Shown here: piece by piece, positions 25,785 to 35,111 of the stretch
How positions within the stretch are numbered: the first letter of the stretch is position 1
Layout of the letters: the number at the start of each line of letters is the position of its first letter
DNA from: JBCCMQ01 sp039026235
GTDB taxonomy: Bacteria > Pseudomonadota > Alphaproteobacteria > Rhodobacterales > Rhodobacteraceae
Length of the DNA stretch: 50,279 nucleotides
Direction: 5' to 3'
Assembly (NCBI GenBank): GCA_039026235.1
Contig: JBCCMQ010000021.1
Span: forward strand, 1-50,279
The notes under the pieces: model-generated
Told to the model about the DNA's origin: nothing
Database searches by the model: none
The model's input: only the letters and a program-made list of their open reading frames with translations
Position numbers and translations under genes: made by a program

Positions 25785-26611
25785 GGGCGCACAAAGCGCG
25801 CACCGGACTCGGACTTATCACCAAGCTTGATAAACCGTGCGCCATCGGACTGCGGGATGTTTGACACCTTTCCCCCTCCGGCCGCCTTAACGCCATTTGC
25901 CGTGCGAAGCGCCTCTTTCAGTTCGGCGACGGGCTCGGTGATCTGCGGACCCCAGGACCTGACGGAATTGCCGTCGCGCGATCCGGATGAGATGATCGAC
26001 ACGATTTGCGCACGCCGGCCCGAAAGATCGAAAACCGGCGCTCCGGAGCTGCCGAAGTAGACATCGCAGGTAAACGAAGCGATGCCCTGCTGCCGTCCGC
26101 GCACCCCGCATTCACGCTGCCATGATAGCGCTTCAGACCGCTCACGCGCGTAGGACACGACACTCACCTTGTCGCCCACCGGGCGGTCTGCGATCTCAAA
26201 AGGGGCCGCGATGTTGGTCGGGATTGGCCTTTCAAGGCGCAGCAATGCGACATCGTTTCGGATGCGGCGCGCGCCGTCTACGTCGAAGTAGTTGTAGTCA
26301 GGATGCGCAACGGAATGCTTGACAGAACGATCGGCCGTAGACGTGCCGTCGCGATAACCGGCACGGAATACGATACCCGCCGGGTCAATCATTTTGCCAT
26401 CGCTTTTCCGGACGATACAGTGCGCCGCGGTCAAGACGATGTCGGGTGCGATCAGGGCGCCGGTGCAAAAGCCCTGCCCGCGCATCTCAACCCGACCAAC
26501 GGCCGCCCAGCCGCGAACCTCGTCGTGCTGGTCCAGCCGGGTAAGCCCGCTGTCCTGTGCCACAAGCGCGGATCCTGCCACAGCGAAGACCAGAACCAAG
26601 ATGCTCCGCAT
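25781..26611 (-). CDS. Secreted trypsin-like serine protease (second of a tandem pair)
   Basis: A 276-residue S1-family protein with a signal peptide (MRSILVLVFAVAGSALVAQ) and an intact triad: His near 62 in LTAAHC, Asp near 119 in RNDVALLRL and Ser near 189 in GSSGAPVF. The Ser motif has Ala where classical trypsin has Gly (GDSGGP), as in many bacterial glutamyl-endopeptidase-like enzymes. It starts four bases after the upstream protease gene ends and has AGGAGG before the ATG. The tail after the protease domain contains GARFIK and ends in GARFVRP. The upstream paralogue ends in GAKFIRPGG. The shared tail may mark secretion, anchoring or processing. Confidence 0.88.
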   Translation of the reverse strand: MRSILVLVFAVAGSALVAQDSGLTRLDQHDEVRGWAAVGRVEMRGQGFCTGALIAPDIVLTAAHCIVRKSDGKMIDPAGIVFRAGYRDGTSTADRSVKHSVAHPDYNYFDVDGARRIRNDVALLRLERPIPTNIAAPFEIADRPVGDKVSVVSYARERSEALSWQRECGVRGRQQGIASFTCDVYFGSSGAPVFDLSGRRAQIVSIISSGSRDGNSVRSWGPQITEPVAELKEALRTANGVKAAGGGKVSNIPQSDGARFIKLGDKSESGARFVRP

Positions 26612-26615
26612 GGGC

Positions 26616-27533
26616 TCAACCTCCTGGACGAATGAACTTTGCGCCGCTGCTGCCGCTGTTTTCCGAACGACCTCCGGAACCAAAGACCCGTCTTGTCGGG
26701 ATCAGATCCTGATCGCCTGCATCCGGCTCGTTCGAAAGGCTGCCCGCAGGACTGAAGGTGCTGCTTGTGGCGGCGATGGTGCGGCTCGGGGTTTCCTGCA
26801 CGTTATCGCCGCCAGAGTTCAAGAGCGTCTCAAGTGTGGCCACCGCCGTTTCAAGCGACGTTCCCAACGCGACCTGCCTTTCGCGGACTTCAGCCTTGGC
26901 CGAAACCACAGACACAATGCGCGCTTCTCCGTCCTGGTTGAGGAAGACCGGTGAGCCCGAGGCGCCCTGGTCGACATCGCAGGACATCACCAAGATGCCA
27001 CCTTGGCGCGCCAGGACATGGCAGGCCTTTTGAAGGCTCGGCGTATTCGACCGCGAACGGGCATAGGATACGACGCTAACCTCGGCGCCTTTCCGTGGAC
27101 GCGCCTCGATTTCATAGGGTTTCAGCTTTGGGTGCTTGATGGGCTGGTCAAGACGCAGCAGCGCAATATCCTTGGCCACGCGAACGATCTTGTCACCGCT
27201 GTTGAAATTGAAATCCGGGTGAACAGCGCTCGCGCTGACACCGCGCGTGGCCAGTGCCCGTCCGCCACGCCATCCCGCCAAAAAGGTGATCTGGCCGTTG
27301 CCGATCCGACCGCCGGTGTCGGTATCATAAAGGCAATGGGCGGCGGTCAAAACAACATCAGGCTCAATCAGCGCCCCAGTGCAATAGGCACCGGACCCGA
27401 TGTTGAGCCGTCCGACAGATTCCCAACCACGACTGTCGTCAGCTGTCTCTAACCTTTGCAGAGTGCTCGCTTCGCGCGCCGAAGCCGGCGTTACGGAAAG
27501 CACAAGCGCCAGAAGGAAGGTGTATCTACCCAA
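26616..27533 (-). CDS. Secreted trypsin-like serine protease (first of a tandem pair)
   Basis: A 305-residue paralogue of the next gene, with signal peptide LLALVLSVTPASA and triad His near 64 (LTAAHC), Asp near 120 (KDIALLRL) and Ser near 192 (GASGSPVF). A Ser/Gly/Pro-rich tail of about 80 residues follows the protease domain and ends SGAKFIRPGG. The start is a TTG at 27533 supported by a GAGG seven bases upstream; no ATG gives an intact signal peptide. Conserved cysteines (CTGALI, AAHC) suggest disulfides in the periplasm or outside the cell. The pair likely arose by tandem duplication and is co-transcribed. Confidence 0.86.
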   Translation of the reverse strand: MGRYTFLLALVLSVTPASAREASTLQRLETADDSRGWESVGRLNIGSGAYCTGALIEPDVVLTAAHCLYDTDTGGRIGNGQITFLAGWRGGRALATRGVSASAVHPDFNFNSGDKIVRVAKDIALLRLDQPIKHPKLKPYEIEARPRKGAEVSVVSYARSRSNTPSLQKACHVLARQGGILVMSCDVDQGASGSPVFLNQDGEARIVSVVSAKAEVRERQVALGTSLETAVATLETLLNSGGDNVQETPSRTIAATSSTFSPAGSLSNEPDAGDQDLIPTRRVFGSGGRSENSGSSGAKFIRPGG

Positions 27534-27751
27534 AACCTCGCCTCGCCCAAAATCCCTTTGAGACAGCTATGGGAGGGTTTGGGCGATTCTGTGTCTGACC
27601 GGTGGCAGAAGGGTGGGTGTCCGGGCAGGTTCCCCCTCACAAGGTCGGACTTCCTCAAGTCTTTCGAACCGCATCAGCTTGCGCCGCGGCCCAAGCTTTC
27701 CTACCACCGAGGTATCGGCAGCCGAACCGATCACGCACGGAGGGCGCAGAA

Positions 27752-28462
27752 TTGGACACAACCGTGATCAGCCGAATTGCGGTTCTTACACCGCTTGACC
27801 TGATGGGGCTGGTGCTGATCGTGACCGCCTGGCTCGCCATCGGCTGGCGGATCGAACACCCGGGTCGGGAGCGTGTCTCGGTCACCGTCACCATGGTGAA
27901 GTACAGAAAGCAATGGATGCGCGAGATGATAACGCGCGAGCCACGGATCTTTGACGCTCAGATCCTAGGAGGTCTGCGCCAGGGAACGGCGTTCTTCGCC
28001 TCGACCTGCCTTCTGGCCCTGGGCGGGGTTCTGGCGCTGGTCGGCAATTCGGAACAACTCTTGATGGTTGCGCGCGATCTGTCGCTCGCGGAACACCCCA
28101 CGCTGATCTGGCAGATAAAGTTGTCGGTCGTTGCGCTGTTTCTGGTCAACGCGTTTCTGAAGTTCGCCTGGGCCAACCGGGTTTTCGGTTACTGTGCGGT
28201 GGTGATGGCAGCGGTGCCGAACGATGCAGGGGACCCCGTGGCATTGGCAAGGGCCGACAAAGCAGCCGAGCTTAATATCCGCGCGGCCTGGAATTTCAAC
28301 CGAGGCCTCCGGTCCGTCTACTTCGCCCTCGGCGCCGTGGCCTGGCTTCTGGGTCCTGTACCACTGATGATCGCGACGGCGGTCACGGTCTGGACGCTTT
28401 GGGAAAGAGAGTTCATATCAGTGACACACCGCATTCTGAACAGGCCAGAGGATAACGCATGA
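27752..28462 (+). CDS. DUF599 family membrane protein
   Basis: The 236-residue product has about four hydrophobic helices: LMGLVLIVTAWLAIGW, ASTCLLALGGVLALVG, KLSVVALFLVNAFLKFAW and ALGAVAWLLGPVPLMIATAVTVW. It shows DUF599 features such as MREMITREPRIFDAQILGGLRQGTAFFASTC and AAELNIRAAWNFNRGLRSVYF. The start is judged to be the TTG at 27752, with GGAGGG seven bases upstream; the longer frame from 27602 is not family-like. DUF599 proteins are of unknown function. Its ATGA end overlaps the following periplasmic gene, so the two are probably made together. Confidence 0.8.
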   Translation: MDTTVISRIAVLTPLDLMGLVLIVTAWLAIGWRIEHPGRERVSVTVTMVKYRKQWMREMITREPRIFDAQILGGLRQGTAFFASTCLLALGGVLALVGNSEQLLMVARDLSLAEHPTLIWQIKLSVVALFLVNAFLKFAWANRVFGYCAVVMAAVPNDAGDPVALARADKAAELNIRAAWNFNRGLRSVYFALGAVAWLLGPVPLMIATAVTVWTLWEREFISVTHRILNRPEDNA

Positions 28463-28815
28463 AACATCTGTTCCTTGCTACGACACTGTTGGCGCAACCG
28501 GCATTCGCAGATCCCGCAGCGATCGAAGAGGTGACATTCCGGGCCGCCGGCGACAGCTATACGTTTTCCGTAACGCTTCGCCATGCTGACACGGGTTGGG
28601 ATGATTACGCAGATGGTTGGCGTGTCGAGGCGGCCGACGGCACTGTCCTGGGATACAGGGAGTTGCTGCACCCCCACGTCAATGAACAGCCCTTTACTCG
28701 TTCCCTGAACGGCGTCGAGATACCGGACGGAACGACCGAAGTGTTCGTTAGGGCCCGCACCAATGTCGATGGCTGGCACGGAGATACGCTGCGCGTGGAT
28801 ATCCCAGGCAGCTAA
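28459..28815 (+). CDS. Small periplasmic protein of unknown function
   Basis: A 118-residue product with a signal peptide (MKHLFLATTLLAQPAFA, cut before DPAAIEE). The mature domain of about 100 residues is all-beta: TFRAAGDSYTFSVTLRHADTGWDDYADGW, then WRVEAADGTVLGYRELLHPHV, then TEVFVRARTNVDGWHG. The two Trp-rich turns and the immunoglobulin-like strand pattern are its clearest features. It starts within the DUF599 stop (ATGA overlap), suggesting that the membrane protein and this protein act together. I recognise no named family. It meets the convergent GNAT gene with a four-base overlap. Confidence 0.75.
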   Translation: MKHLFLATTLLAQPAFADPAAIEEVTFRAAGDSYTFSVTLRHADTGWDDYADGWRVEAADGTVLGYRELLHPHVNEQPFTRSLNGVEIPDGTTEVFVRARTNVDGWHGDTLRVDIPGS

Positions 28816-29333
28816 AGCGCCAGTTCCATATAAACCAGAAACGGCGACATTTCGGCAGGGTTCTCGCTTTCCGGGTACGGCTCGATATAGCGAAAGCCCA
28901 AATCCTCGTAGAGCCGTCGTGCGGCTTTCATCCAGACGCCGGTATCGATTAGGATTCGGTTGGCGCCCCGATCCTTAGCCCCGTCGATGGCAGCGACAGT
29001 CAGGCGGCGGCCCAACCCCGATCCGCGCGCCGCGGGTCGCACGTAAAGGCGTTTGATCTCCGCCGTATCCTTCCTGATCATCTTTAGAAAGGCCGTGCCC
29101 AAAAGTTCCCCCTCGGGGCCACGCGCCAAAAAAAGCCCACCACGGGGAGGAAGATAAGCGGGCAAATTGCGCATGGTTGCGCTCAGTGTCGCATCCAGCG
29201 ACAACTCAATGCCTGCATGCCCTTTTAAATCCGCAAGCGTGCGATCGAGGTATTCGCGCACAGCAGCTTCAAGCTCAACACGGTCCGAGACCTCACGTTC
29301 AGCCGAAATTGCAATTTCATTGGGCAGGGTCAC
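28812..29333 (-). CDS. GNAT family N-acetyltransferase
   Basis: The 173-residue acetyltransferase shows the GNAT core: LFLARGPEGELLGTAFLKM, then the acetyl-CoA motif IKRLYVRPAARGSGLGRRL (R/Q-x-x-G-x-G/A type) and the final ARRLYEDLGFRYIEPYPESENP. The ending resembles the YjgM/PhnO-like group often annotated as acyl-CoA N-acyltransferases of unknown substrate. The GTG start overlaps the stop of the upstream membrane-protein gene (GTGA). It is therefore the last gene of the moxR operon and translation is likely coupled. Its role in that operon is not evident. Confidence 0.84.
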   Translation of the reverse strand: MTLPNEIAISAEREVSDRVELEAAVREYLDRTLADLKGHAGIELSLDATLSATMRNLPAYLPPRGGLFLARGPEGELLGTAFLKMIRKDTAEIKRLYVRPAARGSGLGRRLTVAAIDGAKDRGANRILIDTGVWMKAARRLYEDLGFRYIEPYPESENPAEMSPFLVYMELAL

Positions 29334-31441
29334 GCGGCCTTTTTTGGGCTGCCGTTTCGGCCCTCAAGAAGCCAGGCACCAATGACGAGGGCCGAGGCGA
29401 TCAGCAGGAAAAGCCAAGGAGGTATGAAGGGCGTGATCGTGACGTCTTGCGTCAGATAGGCTTCGCGTGGCGTGATGCCGATCCAGCCGCGTCCGGCGGC
29501 GGGACGCCCGGGGCGCACTGACCGGACATCTGGCACGCCGCCTGACAGCGCTAGAAGTCCGCCGCGCTGTGCCGCCACGGCCTCGGAGAGCACTTCACCC
29601 GATGCAACCGTCTCTTCAAACTCGCGCGGGGCCGAAGGGCCAACCGCCATGACGCTTTCCAGATCGCCTTCGGCGAGCCGGTAAAGGCCGATCTCGGGCG
29701 CCTCGAAAACCGACTGAAACCGCCCGGGCGCGATCTCTTCCATAGGCAGCACTGTCACCGCGCCGTCTGGACCGGTGATAGTGACATCGCCGACACCTTC
29801 CGACAGAGACCTTCGGGTGATTGTCATGGTCTGACCCTCTGCCTCGGCGGTCAACGCCTCTTCTTCCAGTTCCGGCTCTTTCATCATCCAGTGTGCCAGC
29901 CGGCGCAGCAGTTCAAGCTGCGGGCCGCCGCCTTCGTATCCGCGGCTCCAAAGCCAGGCGTGATCGGACGCAAGCAAGGCAACACGGCCTTCGCCGACCC
30001 GGTCGAGAACCAACAAGGGACGCGCGTCCAGCGCACTCATCACGGTGTGGCCGGATTCAGGGACAAGATCGATCAGGCGAAACCAGCGGCCCCATCCGGG
30101 CGGAGCATCCTCGGCCTCATCCTCTAGGCGGCCGGAGGCCGGAGCGAATTCGTCCAGTCCTTCGGTAACAGGATGGCGCGCGCCGATCTCGGTGATGTCC
30201 GGGCGGTAGCCCTGTTCGATGACCCGCGCGGTGGGCGCGGCCGGCAGGACCTCGGCCAAGGGGGACCGATAGATCGAATCGGCCGTCGCGAAGTCCGGTC
30301 CCGCCGCCACCAAAACGGCGCCGCCCTCTTCGACATACTGGCGCACGTTATCGAGATAGACGGCAGGCAGAATGCCGCGCCGCTTGTAGCGGTCAAAAAT
30401 AATCAGATCGAATTCGTCGATCTTGTCCAGGAACAATTCACGTGTCGGAAAGGCGATCAGACTGAGTTCGGTGACCGGCACGCCATCCTGTTTCTCGGGC
30501 GGGCGCAAGATTGTAAAATGCACCAGATCGACCGCGCCATCGGATTTCAGAAGATTGCGCCACGTCCTTTCGCCGGGATGCGGCTCTCCAGATACCAAGA
30601 GAACGCGCAACCGGTCGCGCACGCCGTTGATCTGCACCACCGCGTGGTTGTTTCGGTCCGTTAGCTCTCCTTCGGACATGGGAACGCTGAACTGTATGAC
30701 ATTCAGACCGCCGTGGGTCAGCGTGACCGGCATTGCCAGGTCTTCACCCACGGGCACAACAAAGGCTTCCGGCGGACCGCCGTCGATTGAAATCTCAAGG
30801 GGAACGCGCCCGTTCTGACTGGCCGGCACCATGCCCTGATCTTCAATCCGCAGATTCAGAACGACCTCTTCGTCGATAATTGCAAACCCCGGGGCATTCT
30901 CGACGATCAAACGCCGATCCCAATCGTCGGGTTGACCCGTCAGCAGGGTATGCAGGGGCGCCGGCAGGTCCGGTATACGTTCGATGTCATGGACCCTGCC
31001 GTCCGTGATCAGGATAGCGCCCGCTACGCGGGCACGCGGCTCTTCGGCAAGCGCCTCGGCCAGAGCGGTCATGGCAAGGGTGCCGCTGTCGCCCTGCCCG
31101 TCGCCGACACGGACGACACGGATCTCTGTATTGGGTCGTGCCTCAAGTTCTTCCACCAAGTTTAGCAGCGCCATTTCGGTCTGCTGGCCCCTGTCGGCAA
31201 TGCGTTGGGACGCGCTTTCATCCACCAAGACGACCACGATATCACTCAGGGCCGCCCGGTCTTCGGTCTGGATCGCCGGTCCTGACAAAGCCAGCACCAA
31301 AACGGCGAGCGACAGAAACCTGAGCCACCAACCGGACAGGCGCCGCCAGAGCGCGAGGCCAATCAGGACGGCCGCGGCGCAAGCGGCAGAGATGATCGCC
31401 GGCCAGGGCAGAAGCGGATCGAAGACAAGGGTGCCTGTCAT
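29330..31441 (-). CDS. Membrane protein with vWA and glutamine-amidotransferase-like domains
   Basis: The 703-residue protein has two helices near the N-terminus (IISAACAAAVLIGLALW; FLSLAVLVLALSGP). A vWA-like domain follows with a recognisable MIDAS core (VVLVDESASQ), then an immunoglobulin-like segment and a class-I amidotransferase-like fold without a catalytic Cys (LIIFDRYKRRGILP, VRQYVEEGGAVLVAAGP). A final helix near the C-terminus (PPWLFLLIASALVIGAWLL) precedes a basic tail. Proteins of this build accompany moxR-DUF58 operons in alphaproteobacteria. The bulk is probably periplasmic. The start is two bases after the stop of the upstream DUF4159 gene. Confidence 0.83.
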   Translation of the reverse strand: MTGTLVFDPLLPWPAIISAACAAAVLIGLALWRRLSGWWLRFLSLAVLVLALSGPAIQTEDRAALSDIVVVLVDESASQRIADRGQQTEMALLNLVEELEARPNTEIRVVRVGDGQGDSGTLAMTALAEALAEEPRARVAGAILITDGRVHDIERIPDLPAPLHTLLTGQPDDWDRRLIVENAPGFAIIDEEVVLNLRIEDQGMVPASQNGRVPLEISIDGGPPEAFVVPVGEDLAMPVTLTHGGLNVIQFSVPMSEGELTDRNNHAVVQINGVRDRLRVLLVSGEPHPGERTWRNLLKSDGAVDLVHFTILRPPEKQDGVPVTELSLIAFPTRELFLDKIDEFDLIIFDRYKRRGILPAVYLDNVRQYVEEGGAVLVAAGPDFATADSIYRSPLAEVLPAAPTARVIEQGYRPDITEIGARHPVTEGLDEFAPASGRLEDEAEDAPPGWGRWFRLIDLVPESGHTVMSALDARPLLVLDRVGEGRVALLASDHAWLWSRGYEGGGPQLELLRRLAHWMMKEPELEEEALTAEAEGQTMTITRRSLSEGVGDVTITGPDGAVTVLPMEEIAPGRFQSVFEAPEIGLYRLAEGDLESVMAVGPSAPREFEETVASGEVLSEAVAAQRGGLLALSGGVPDVRSVRPGRPAAGRGWIGITPREAYLTQDVTITPFIPPWLFLLIASALVIGAWLLEGRNGSPKKAA

Positions 31442-31443
31442 CG

Positions 31444-34227
31444 CTACTGTCCCAACCTGTCCAACAGCGCCGGAACATGGACCTGATCAGACTTATAGTT
31501 GCCCGTCAGGACGTGCATGATCAGATTTATGCCGAAACGATATGCCACCTCGCGCTGACGCTCGCCCGCAAAGCCGCGCCCGATCGGAAACATCTGGCGG
31601 CCATTGGCGTCCACCGCCCAAGCTGCAGCCCAGTCATTGCCGCCGACAACCACCGGCGTGACACCATCGTTGAGATTTCTGAACGGCATCCCTTCGGCCT
31701 GCGTGGCATCCGCCGGCGCGGCCTCGACCCACACATCGCGCGAATTATGGCGCCCGGGAAAGTCCTGCAACAAATAGAACGTCCGCGTCAGCACATGATC
31801 GGACGGGATCGGCTCTAGCGGCGGAATATCAAGCGGGCGCGCGAGTTCCTGGAGCTTGCGACCTTCGGGGCTCGACTGTCCAAAGCGCGCCACGTCCCCG
31901 TCGCGGGTGTCAAACAGGATCATTCCCCCGGTCCTGAGGTACCGGTTCAGCTTGACGTAAGCCTCTGCCGACGGGCGTGGCTGATCTGGACTGATCGGCC
32001 AGTAAAGGAACGGAAAGAACGACAATTCGTCGGTCTCAAGGTTCACGGCGATCGGATCCGCCGGCTCGATCGATGTACGCCTGAAGAGGCGCCCGCTCAG
32101 TCCGCGCAGGCCGGCCTCGGCCAGGGTATCAAGCGATCCGTCTCCGGTTTGGACGTAGGCCAGCACCACCTCTCCCGTGACCGCGATGGCGCGTTCGTCG
32201 CCGTCCTCTGGCTGCGCCAGCACCGGGCCCGGCCATGCAAGGGCGGTCATGCACGCCACCGCAACGGCCATAGCCACGCCGTGACGTGGTCCCAGAAGCC
32301 GGCCCGCCAACCAGAGCGAAGCGACAATGTCGGCCAGCAACGCCGCTAGTGCCAGGGTCAGAATCCATCCCTTCAGGGGCGTTTCGCGGTCGACCGCCAA
32401 ACCTTCAACGGGCACCTCGACCGGCCATGAGGCGGCCGCCAGCGTATCAGTCGTCCGATGTACATTTACGGCAATCTGGCTTTCTTCTCCTGCATAAAGT
32501 CCCGGAGGCAGGTCAGGGCCCACGGTCCCTTCAGCCAGCATCTCGCCCGGAACTCCGGCCATCTGGCCCGCATCCTGAACGATGCCGTTCACATCAAGCA
32601 GCTTTTCCGGCACCCAGACCGTTCCGGCCAGATCTTCCGCTGCCGGGCTGGCCAGGCGGGTCGAGATTGCCAGCCTTTCCAGCATCTGCACAAAAAGCCC
32701 AGACAACGGCAACGTCGACCATTCCGCGTTGGCAGTGACGTGAAACAGGATCACTTGACCTTGGCCCAGGTTCTTCCGCGTAATCAGTGGTGTTCCGTCG
32801 GCCAATGACGCGATCACGCGCGCCGCTAGTTCTGGATCCGGTTGCGCCATTACCTGCGCCGTGACGCGCACGTCCTCGGGAATCGTCAGACCAAAGAACG
32901 GAGACCCAGCTTCGAACCCGCGAAGCGCTTTTGGCTCGCCCCAGCTCATGGCGCCGCCCACACTCCGCCCTCCCGCGCGCAACCGCACCGGCATCAGGAT
33001 GTCCTCGGCATCCCGGCTCACATCGCTGGCTGCCAGCCGGGGTCCGGCGAAACGGACCAGAAATCCACCGGCTTCGACCCAGTCCGCCAACCCACGCTCT
33101 TCCGCTTCGCTCAGGCGGGCAACGTCGGCCAGAATGATCGCATCGGGGTTGGCCAACAGAAGGTCCGACATGGCGCCTTCCAATAGATCGGCAGTCGGCT
33201 GAAGCGCCTGCCGCAGATAATGAAGTGGCGACAAGAGCTGAAGCTCTTCCTCGTCATCGCGCCCGTCGATGAGCGCGATTTCGCGGCGCCGCAGCCCGTC
33301 ATCGGCAAGCGCAACAGCCCCGGCGCTGCTTTGGCCGGTGATCTCAAACCGCGATATCCGGTTGCGAAGCTCTGCCGGAAGCGACAGTTCCACATCGGCG
33401 GTCTGATCACCGGCACCAAAGCGGGCTGGAACCATGGCCAGATCCCGTTCAATCCCAGCCGGATCCTTGCCGCGCGCGGATATGGAAACCTCTGCGGCAG
33501 TCGACGCCGCCGCGCGCAGCGCTGTCAGCTTGATAACGCCGTCCTCAAACCGTGCCGGACGCAGGCCATAGACAGCGCGGGGTGACTGGAACACCTTGAC
33601 GGCACCCTTGCCTTGCAAAACACCAAGCAGGTCGTCCCGCCATGGATGCGCCAGACCGTCCGAGACCCAGAAGGTTTCAAAGTCAACTTCGGCGGCAAGG
33701 CTGTCTTTCCATGCGCCCAGGGCGTCTTCATCGGGCAGCCATGGCTTTGGGGTGACCGAGGGCAGTCGCGCCGACCAGGCATCGGCGCCCTGAAAGGGTA
33801 GCTGAGCTGGGGGCAAATCGGTCAGTGAAGCAACTGCTACCGTTCGCCCAGAACGCGCCGCGTCATCCAGCAAGACGGCGATCCGGTCAGACTTTGCCCG
33901 CCAGGTCTGCGCGTCCGCCCAGGTGCCGTCGGCCAGGATGAGCAAGGGGCCGGTGCCTGACTGTTCCTGTTCGGGGTTCAACACCGGCCCGGCGAAGGCC
34001 ACGATCGCCGCCGCCACAGCCAGACATCGCAACAGAAGCAGCCACCAAGGCGTCCGGTCTGTTTCATGTTCTTCATCGGTCAGCCCCAGAAGCAGTGCAA
34101 TGCCCGGAAATCGCCGTCTAATCGGGGCCGGCGGCACCGCACGAAGCAGGATCCACAAAAGCGGCAAGAGCAAGAGCGCGCCAAGCAACAGCGGGGCCGT
34201 AAATCCTATTGGACCGATGACAAACAC
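31444..34227 (-). CDS. BatA/aerotolerance-like N-terminus with C-terminal DUF4159
   Basis: The protein has about 927 residues. The N-terminus is of BatA type: a first helix PLLLGALLLLPLLWILLRAVPP, then RRRFPGIALLLGL and a second helix LLRCLAVAAAIVAFAGPVL. A vWA-like domain follows whose MIDAS is degenerate (ILADGTWADAQTW). Then come a long beta-rich and amidotransferase-like middle, another membrane segment (WILTLALAALLADIVASLWLAG; VACMTALAWPGPVLA) and a C-terminal DUF4159 domain (LAYVQTGDGSLDTLAEAG, FDTRDGDVARFG). The GTG at 34227 with GAGG eight bases upstream is preferred; a GTG at 34236 overlaps the previous stop. Periplasmic and cytoplasmic parts are inferred. Confidence 0.85.
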   Translation of the reverse strand: MFVIGPIGFTAPLLLGALLLLPLLWILLRAVPPAPIRRRFPGIALLLGLTDEEHETDRTPWWLLLLRCLAVAAAIVAFAGPVLNPEQEQSGTGPLLILADGTWADAQTWRAKSDRIAVLLDDAARSGRTVAVASLTDLPPAQLPFQGADAWSARLPSVTPKPWLPDEDALGAWKDSLAAEVDFETFWVSDGLAHPWRDDLLGVLQGKGAVKVFQSPRAVYGLRPARFEDGVIKLTALRAAASTAAEVSISARGKDPAGIERDLAMVPARFGAGDQTADVELSLPAELRNRISRFEITGQSSAGAVALADDGLRRREIALIDGRDDEEELQLLSPLHYLRQALQPTADLLEGAMSDLLLANPDAIILADVARLSEAEERGLADWVEAGGFLVRFAGPRLAASDVSRDAEDILMPVRLRAGGRSVGGAMSWGEPKALRGFEAGSPFFGLTIPEDVRVTAQVMAQPDPELAARVIASLADGTPLITRKNLGQGQVILFHVTANAEWSTLPLSGLFVQMLERLAISTRLASPAAEDLAGTVWVPEKLLDVNGIVQDAGQMAGVPGEMLAEGTVGPDLPPGLYAGEESQIAVNVHRTTDTLAAASWPVEVPVEGLAVDRETPLKGWILTLALAALLADIVASLWLAGRLLGPRHGVAMAVAVACMTALAWPGPVLAQPEDGDERAIAVTGEVVLAYVQTGDGSLDTLAEAGLRGLSGRLFRRTSIEPADPIAVNLETDELSFFPFLYWPISPDQPRPSAEAYVKLNRYLRTGGMILFDTRDGDVARFGQSSPEGRKLQELARPLDIPPLEPIPSDHVLTRTFYLLQDFPGRHNSRDVWVEAAPADATQAEGMPFRNLNDGVTPVVVGGNDWAAAWAVDANGRQMFPIGRGFAGERQREVAYRFGINLIMHVLTGNYKSDQVHVPALLDRLGQ

Positions 34228-34232
34228 GCCGC

Positions 34233-35111
34233 CTACCTCACCTTCTCCAAGGCACCATAAATCCAAAGCAGTGCTGAAAGCGCCGAGGCGTGCGTATGGT
34301 GGCAATGACAGTGCCATCCGGTCAGTTCGGACAACGCCGCCAGTTCGGCCTTTCTTTGTGCCAGCCGGTCAAGATAGGCGTCGCGCAGGTTGGCCGCCTT
34401 CAGTGTTTCGAACTCAATCGCGCCGGTCATGGACTGAAAGCGTGTACGGCCATCAAAGGGAAAGAGCTCTTCCTGCGGGTCCAGCACTTGCAAAAGCACG
34501 CCTTCGACACCGCGGTCTGCGGCCTGGGTAAGCGCGGACTGGACAGGGGCCATATCACCAAGGAAGTCCGAGACGAAAAGCGCGCGCGAGTTGGGCAGCA
34601 TACCCCGCGCTTCCGGTGCACCGTAATCGTTATCGTCTTCGCCATCTCCAAGAAGATGGGCCATACGCATCAACTGAAGCCGTCCAGCGCGGGGGGTCAG
34701 TGACCGACCGAGCAGACCGACCCTTTCACCGGCGCGCACCAAAAGCACGGCCGTTGCCATCGCAATAAGCCGCGCACGTTCGCCCTTGCTCGGGAGATTT
34801 GGATCGGAGCGAAATGCCATCGATTGCGAAACGTCGACCCAGATCTGAATGCTCTGTGCAGCCTGCCATTCGGTCTCTCGTACAAAAAGCGACTCATCTG
34901 ATCGCGCCGATCGGCGCCAATCAATGCGTCTGACACTGTCCGTCGCCGTGGCCGGCCGGTACTGCCAAAACTCGTCTCCCATCCCCGCGCGTCGGCGCCC
35001 GTGACTGCCCAGAAGGACCGTCGTCGCCAGATGTTCGGCATCTGCAAGAAGCGGCGGCAGCGGTGCCGCTAGGTCCTCGGATGCCTGGCGAAGGGCGAAA
35101 GCTGTGCTCAC
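34233..35111 (-). CDS. DUF58 (vWA-fold) protein
   Basis: The 292-residue soluble protein shows the DUF58 signature GRRRAGMGDEFWQYRPATATD, then SVRRIDWRRSARSDE and a vWA-type MIDAS in IQIWVDVSQSM. DUF58 proteins are the usual partners of MoxR ATPases. They are thought to bind metal and link the ATPase to a membrane or periplasmic client. The ATG lies inside the stop region of moxR (four-base overlap), and the following BatA/DUF4159 gene begins within a few bases of its stop, so it is central in the operon. Confidence 0.9.
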   Translation of the reverse strand: MSTAFALRQASEDLAAPLPPLLADAEHLATTVLLGSHGRRRAGMGDEFWQYRPATATDSVRRIDWRRSARSDESLFVRETEWQAAQSIQIWVDVSQSMAFRSDPNLPSKGERARLIAMATAVLLVRAGERVGLLGRSLTPRAGRLQLMRMAHLLGDGEDDNDYGAPEARGMLPNSRALFVSDFLGDMAPVQSALTQAADRGVEGVLLQVLDPQEELFPFDGRTRFQSMTGAIEFETLKAANLRDAYLDRLAQRKAELAALSELTGWHCHCHHTHASALSALLWIYGALEKVR

